From positions 38,672,501 through 38,736,500 of the forward strand of contig JAIVEN010000006.1 of assembly GCA_026686845.1 (NCBI GenBank): a stretch of 64,000 bases of DNA, read 5' to 3'. The first letter of the stretch is position 1; the number at the start of each line of letters is the position of its first letter. This DNA is from Adenanthera pavonina. Taxonomy: Eukaryota; Streptophyta; Magnoliopsida; Fabales; Fabaceae. The notes below the pieces were generated by a model. That model saw nothing but the letters and a program-made list of their open reading frames with translations, did not search any database and was not told the origin of the DNA. Below are positions 59,977 through 64,000 of the stretch, in pieces. The position numbers and the translations under genes were made by a program.

Positions 59977-62900
59977 TCAAATTTTAGTTGCAAAAGTCAT
60001 CAAGATTAAGATATTTCTTGGATTTTGTAGCCAACCACAACTCCAACTCCAATCCCAGAGGAGCAGGCTGAAAGACACCAGATTTCTCCAACTTCTTTGT
60101 TGGGGAAGTCGTCCTTCAACATCAATATCTTCAGCATCATCCCTCTTTCTTTTCCTACCCAATTCTAACTCCAACCCCCACTCCCTCCCCGACTCCAACT
60201 CTCAGGCATATATTGGGTAGACTCCACATGCTTTTATCTACTCATGCCTGGCAAATCTCATTTTCTTCATTAGAAAATTCAACAATGAATTTACATGCCA
60301 ACTTGCCATGATAATTTGTTCGAGCATGTTCTAATTCATACCATAGAAAAACATGATCGGAACTCAAGACTTTGACATCAAAAATATCTTCGTCATATGT
60401 AACAAACCTTTTGTACTTATCATCGATAGAATGCTCACAGTAAATTTCATGAATTTCTTGGGTCAACTGAGGAAGGACGCAGCAAAACAGGAAGCCGCAT
60501 AATTGATGAAGATTACGAGAAAATTCAATAGTATTGGAAGCCTCTGCTGTCTGTTTATATGGGATCCATGTTGGAACTCTGCTTTCTGGGTTACAAGCTC
60601 TTCCAAAATCATAATCCTTTCTAGCTGTTGAAATTAGTGAGAAGTGAGTTAATTCCCTAACAAAGCAAAGTGAATGCTTATCCAACTTTACACAATTCTT
60701 GAATTCAAAGGACAGGCAATCATTCTGGACTGGTGAGGCGGAGAATGCAGTCTCCAATGATGTGCATTCTGAGGCATCTAATACTTGAAGCATAGGAGGA
60801 AGTCCAAGTGTAGACCTAAGCTTCCTGCACTTCCTCAAGGAAATGTTTCTCAGCCTTGAAAGATGCTCGATGCTAGCCGGCAAGCTCTGCACACTACTTT
60901 TTGCCAATGGTAAAGATACTAACCTCGTTAAGGCACTTATATTTTCTAGGATTTCTGACAAGTTTCTACATCGACTCATAAATAGAACACGTAAATCACT
61001 CCAGGCATCAAATAGGCTTTGTAGATCCATTTTGTCATTTACTTGTGTGAATTTTTTAAGTTCAAACCACTCAAGACATGTCAAGCAACGCAATTTGTTT
61101 ATTGGAAAACTCTTCAGCCTTCGACCATAGAGTTCAACCTTAGTCCCGTAAAACGACCAATTGGAAAATGCAGTATTTTGATTTCACTCTTTCCTAAATA
61201 TAATTTCGTCATTTTCTCCGATGACAAGCAAAATTTCTGAAGGCTATTACATGAATAAACATCGGGGTCAACCAAAGATTTTAAATGAGTATGACTTTCA
61301 AGACTCTCTAGATTCAAGCACCCCTTAACATCTAATGTAACGAGTGAGTGGAGAGATAAAATAGATGGATGAACACTACACAAATTTTCACACCCTCAGA
61401 GAACTATTCTTTCAATCTTATGCACCCCAGAGAAATCAGGCAACTCCATCAATTGTTTGCATCCCCACAAATTTATTGTCTTTAGATTCATAAGATTCTG
61501 TGATAATAAAAAGAGAAAAATTACACGGAAAACCCATCATAATTTAATTGGACTAAGGACAAATAAAATATACATTATTAGTATATAAGTACCTGTACTC
61601 CATCCCAAAGCTTTTCAATACAACTATTTGACATGCGAAATTCAACAAGTTTCTCAACACAAAAGCCTAATGGCAGAGACTACAAAGGATATTCATTCCA
61701 ATGCAATTACCTTAATTCATTAGGAAATGATTCAAGACCAAAAGGAAGTTTTAAATTAGATCCCCTGACCTCTATGCCCAAATTGAAAGAATAGAATTTG
61801 AGAATTCTCAAATTTCTCATCTTGGTGAAGGTGTCGCAATTCAATTGTAGATCTCTAGTTTGAGCCATCTTCAACGTGAGACCTTCAATTTCATCGGTTC
61901 CCTACCATTAAAAAAAATCAAAATGATATTAAAGTTGTCAAGAACTATCTCAAATAAATAAAAATAAAAATAAAAAATAAGTTAATGTTTATGTATCTTT
62001 CTCTTATCATATTATTTTTCAATAGATAATAAATTTCTTCGGGATTGTTCAATTGACTACATCTCTTGCAATGTTCGATAGATTCCTAACGAACTATTTG
62101 CTTACTCATTTGTCGTATTAAATCATGCATTTCAATTCTTCCATCCCTTTTTATTTTTATGAGAGCTTTATTTACAAGGTTTTCGATTCCACTAACTACG
62201 TTGAAACCGCAAGCATCTAGCACCTTGATAGCATTATCTTTTGGCTCTCCCACGCAAAAAATGCAATATCTAAAAATATCTCCTTGTCAACAACATCTAA
62301 TCCATCATAACTCACATTCAATATATCTTGAATGTGCTGATGGATATACTTCTCCAGTTTGCTAAGCTCACTTTCCCAATATGCTTTATCTCTAGAATGA
62401 AAATGTGAACCCAAAACTTCTAAAGCTAGAGGAAAAACTCCAGCATAGGAAGCTATCATTCTTGATAGCTCTTCAGATCCCATGTTAGGATGACTTTGGT
62501 TGAAGGCATTTAAGCTGAAAAGTTTAAGTGATTCTCAGAAGTTCAGTCCCTTGACTTCATGTATATGTTTGTCAAGAATTCCCCCACTAATAAGAATATG
62601 CTTGTCTCTAATTGTTACAATCACTCTACTGCCGGATCCTAGGTAATGTTGTTCTCCAACCAGATCTTTTAGCTGTTTTGAGGTGCCCACATCATCAAGC
62701 ACAATTAAAACTTTCTTCCGATGCAGTCTTCTCATAATGGATCTTTCTCTCAATGCATCATTCATATTGAGATTTGTTGGTTTAATAATTCACAAATAAG
62801 TTTTTGATGCAAATCATCCAAGCCATGATTATTTTTTTATTATTCTCTCACATTTTTTAAGAAGCAATGACTTTCTTATCAAATATAACATGAGCCAGAG

Positions 62901-63063
62901 TTGTTTTACCTATACCTCTGGGACTCCAAATTCCCAAAATTCGGACTTCTTTCTACTCAATTTCCATTAATGATTCAATACTAGCTAAATTTTGGTGAAA
63001 TCCAGCAAGGCATTTTGGCTCAATCGGATTTTTATCATCCAATTGTTTGAAGATATCTTTGAC
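59977..63063 (-). pseudogene. TNL3, 5'-truncated TIR-NB-ARC-LRR pseudogene
   Basis: NB-ARC, linker and LRR/C-JID exons of a TNL, related to TNL1, with no TIR exon. NB-ARC 63063 to about 61990: GIGKTTLAHVIFDK (P-loop start degraded to SPR), KKVLIVLDDVGTS, GSRVIVTIRDKH, FPLALEVLGS (for GLPLAL), EIFLDIAFF, then EMHDLIRQM. Exon 3 at 61901-61593 begins GTDEIEGLTL and ends EKLWDGVQ, with internal stops. LRR exon from 61497: NLMNLKTINLWGCK, a stop before GCENLCSVHPSIL, further LRRs, then PESRVPTWIPYKQ of the C-JID. A shifted frame at 60198-59977 carries the GRKRKRDD tail. Stops or shifts occur in every exon. The homology starts inside exon 2 (VKDIFKQLDD), so the 5' part is missing rather than just diverged. 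Confidence 0.88.
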
Positions 63064-64000
63064 TAAATTAATAATAATAGATAATAGATAATTTTATTTT
63101 ATGCTGATGTCATATCAATAAATAATAAAAAGTAATAAGTAGTCTTAACTTTATATAACTCGATTTAAATTTCATACAACTATTTATGTAAATTTTGAAG
63201 TCATGAAGAAAACAATAAATCATCCGGTCGATCACCATTAGATAATCTATAATTTTGATCTCAATTGACTTGACTCAATAATCAAGCATTGGGAAAAAAA
63301 TTCTGATATAATTGAAACTTCAAAAACTATTGGATTTATTTTGGCCATCTTAGAAACTTATAGATTAAGTGTTGGGTTCTCATAATTTTATAACATAATT
63401 GAGGTGGATTAAATATATAAGTTTTTTTCTAATTATTAAATTCATTATTCTTGTATGGAAAATGGATGTGTAAAATATCAACAAAGAATTTCTAACATTG
63501 ACTATATGTATGACTCAAATACACACACACAACTTTAAAGTCTCAGTAAGAAAGAAAGTATTGTGGCCAAAAAAAAAAGTAAGAAAGAAAGCATTTAATT
63601 AATCATGCACATAAGCTCTGATTAATCGGCTCCTTGCCAGTTTTTCTAAATCACAATAGAAACTATGCATAGTATATTAATTAGTAACATTGGTCCAGAT
63701 TAATTATTATTATTATTCAAATTCAATTATAATCTTTTTATTATTTTGAAAATAAAAATATGATAATTTTTTATTTGCAATATTATTTATTATTTTATTT
63801 TGTTTTAATTTTTTACATTAAAAAGGCTTGTAAAAACTTTTTCAAAGACAATTTTTCTATGGCTAAAAATTTTTATTTTAATTTTTTGTTTATTTTGTTT
63901 GTTAAATTTATATACAACTACAGACGTCTTTTTGGATTACACGAAGAAATTTAAATTTATATTTAAAATTTTTAAGAAAAAAAAACATGACAGTTTGTAC
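63064..64000. other. AT-rich DNA upstream of the TNL3 relic
   Basis: No TIR exon or other coding region on either strand. It holds short poly(A/T) runs and (ATT)n at about 63700. The 64-codon Phe-rich ORF at 63760-63954 is low complexity. Confidence 0.45.

Overview
The window is nuclear plant DNA, AT-rich and packed with nested transposons. It carries three TIR-NB-ARC-LRR (TNL) immune-receptor genes or gene relics. TNLs of this four-exon form belong to dicots rather than monocots, so a eudicot is inferred; the sequence alone does not give the species. There are no bacterial-type operons, CRISPR arrays, rRNA genes or convincing tRNA genes.

Layout. 1-6.8 kb: non-coding DNA with an old LINE reverse-transcriptase relic and the duplicated 3' flank of the first TNL. 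7.0-11.1 kb (minus): TNL1, the only TNL with a complete frame; its four exons join to 1,064 codons. 11.2-17.9 kb: TNL1 upstream DNA, including a tandem repeat, then mostly featureless AT-rich DNA with segments duplicated elsewhere. 18.0-21.9 kb (minus): TNL2, with intact TIR and NB-ARC exons but a frameshift early in the LRR exon; the frame as written gives a 680-residue truncated receptor. 22.3-29.0 kb (plus): an essentially full-length but dead L1-type LINE, flanked by a 13-bp target duplication, inserted about 0.4 kb upstream of the TNL2 ATG and itself hit by a MITE. 29-37 kb: intergenic DNA with several MITEs. 37.4-39.9 kb: a solo LTR with a perfect 5-bp target duplication. 40.1-40.8 kb: two adjacent MITEs. 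41.1-49.0 kb: a 7.9-kb CACTA-type transposon (3-bp TTA target duplication, hairpin-like subterminal repeats) carrying pieces of two host genes, a mitochondrial porin (VDAC) and a coiled-coil protein. A young 3.8-kb LTR retrotransposon with a 1,052-codon open frame has inserted in the VDAC exon 2 piece. 49-55 kb: a duplicated TNL-flank block, a purine-skewed retroelement-like segment and a 1.4-kb CACTA-like element. 57.9-63.1 kb (minus): TNL3, a pseudogene with many stops and no TIR exon, with a 3' flank homologous to that of TNL1.

How it fits together. The TNLs and their flanks are copies of one ancestral unit. Shared flank blocks (for example 4.7-6.8, 13.8-14.1 and 57.9-59.9 kb; or 15.7-16.2, 34.6-36.6 and 51.1-51.5 kb) show repeated segmental duplication. 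Comparing copies exposes later insertions as gaps in one copy. The functional theme is intracellular immunity: TIR domains act as NADases after NB-ARC-driven oligomerisation, with LRR and C-terminal jelly-roll (C-JID) domains sensing effectors. The remaining sequence is mainly transposon biology: target-site duplications, nested insertion order and gene-fragment capture.
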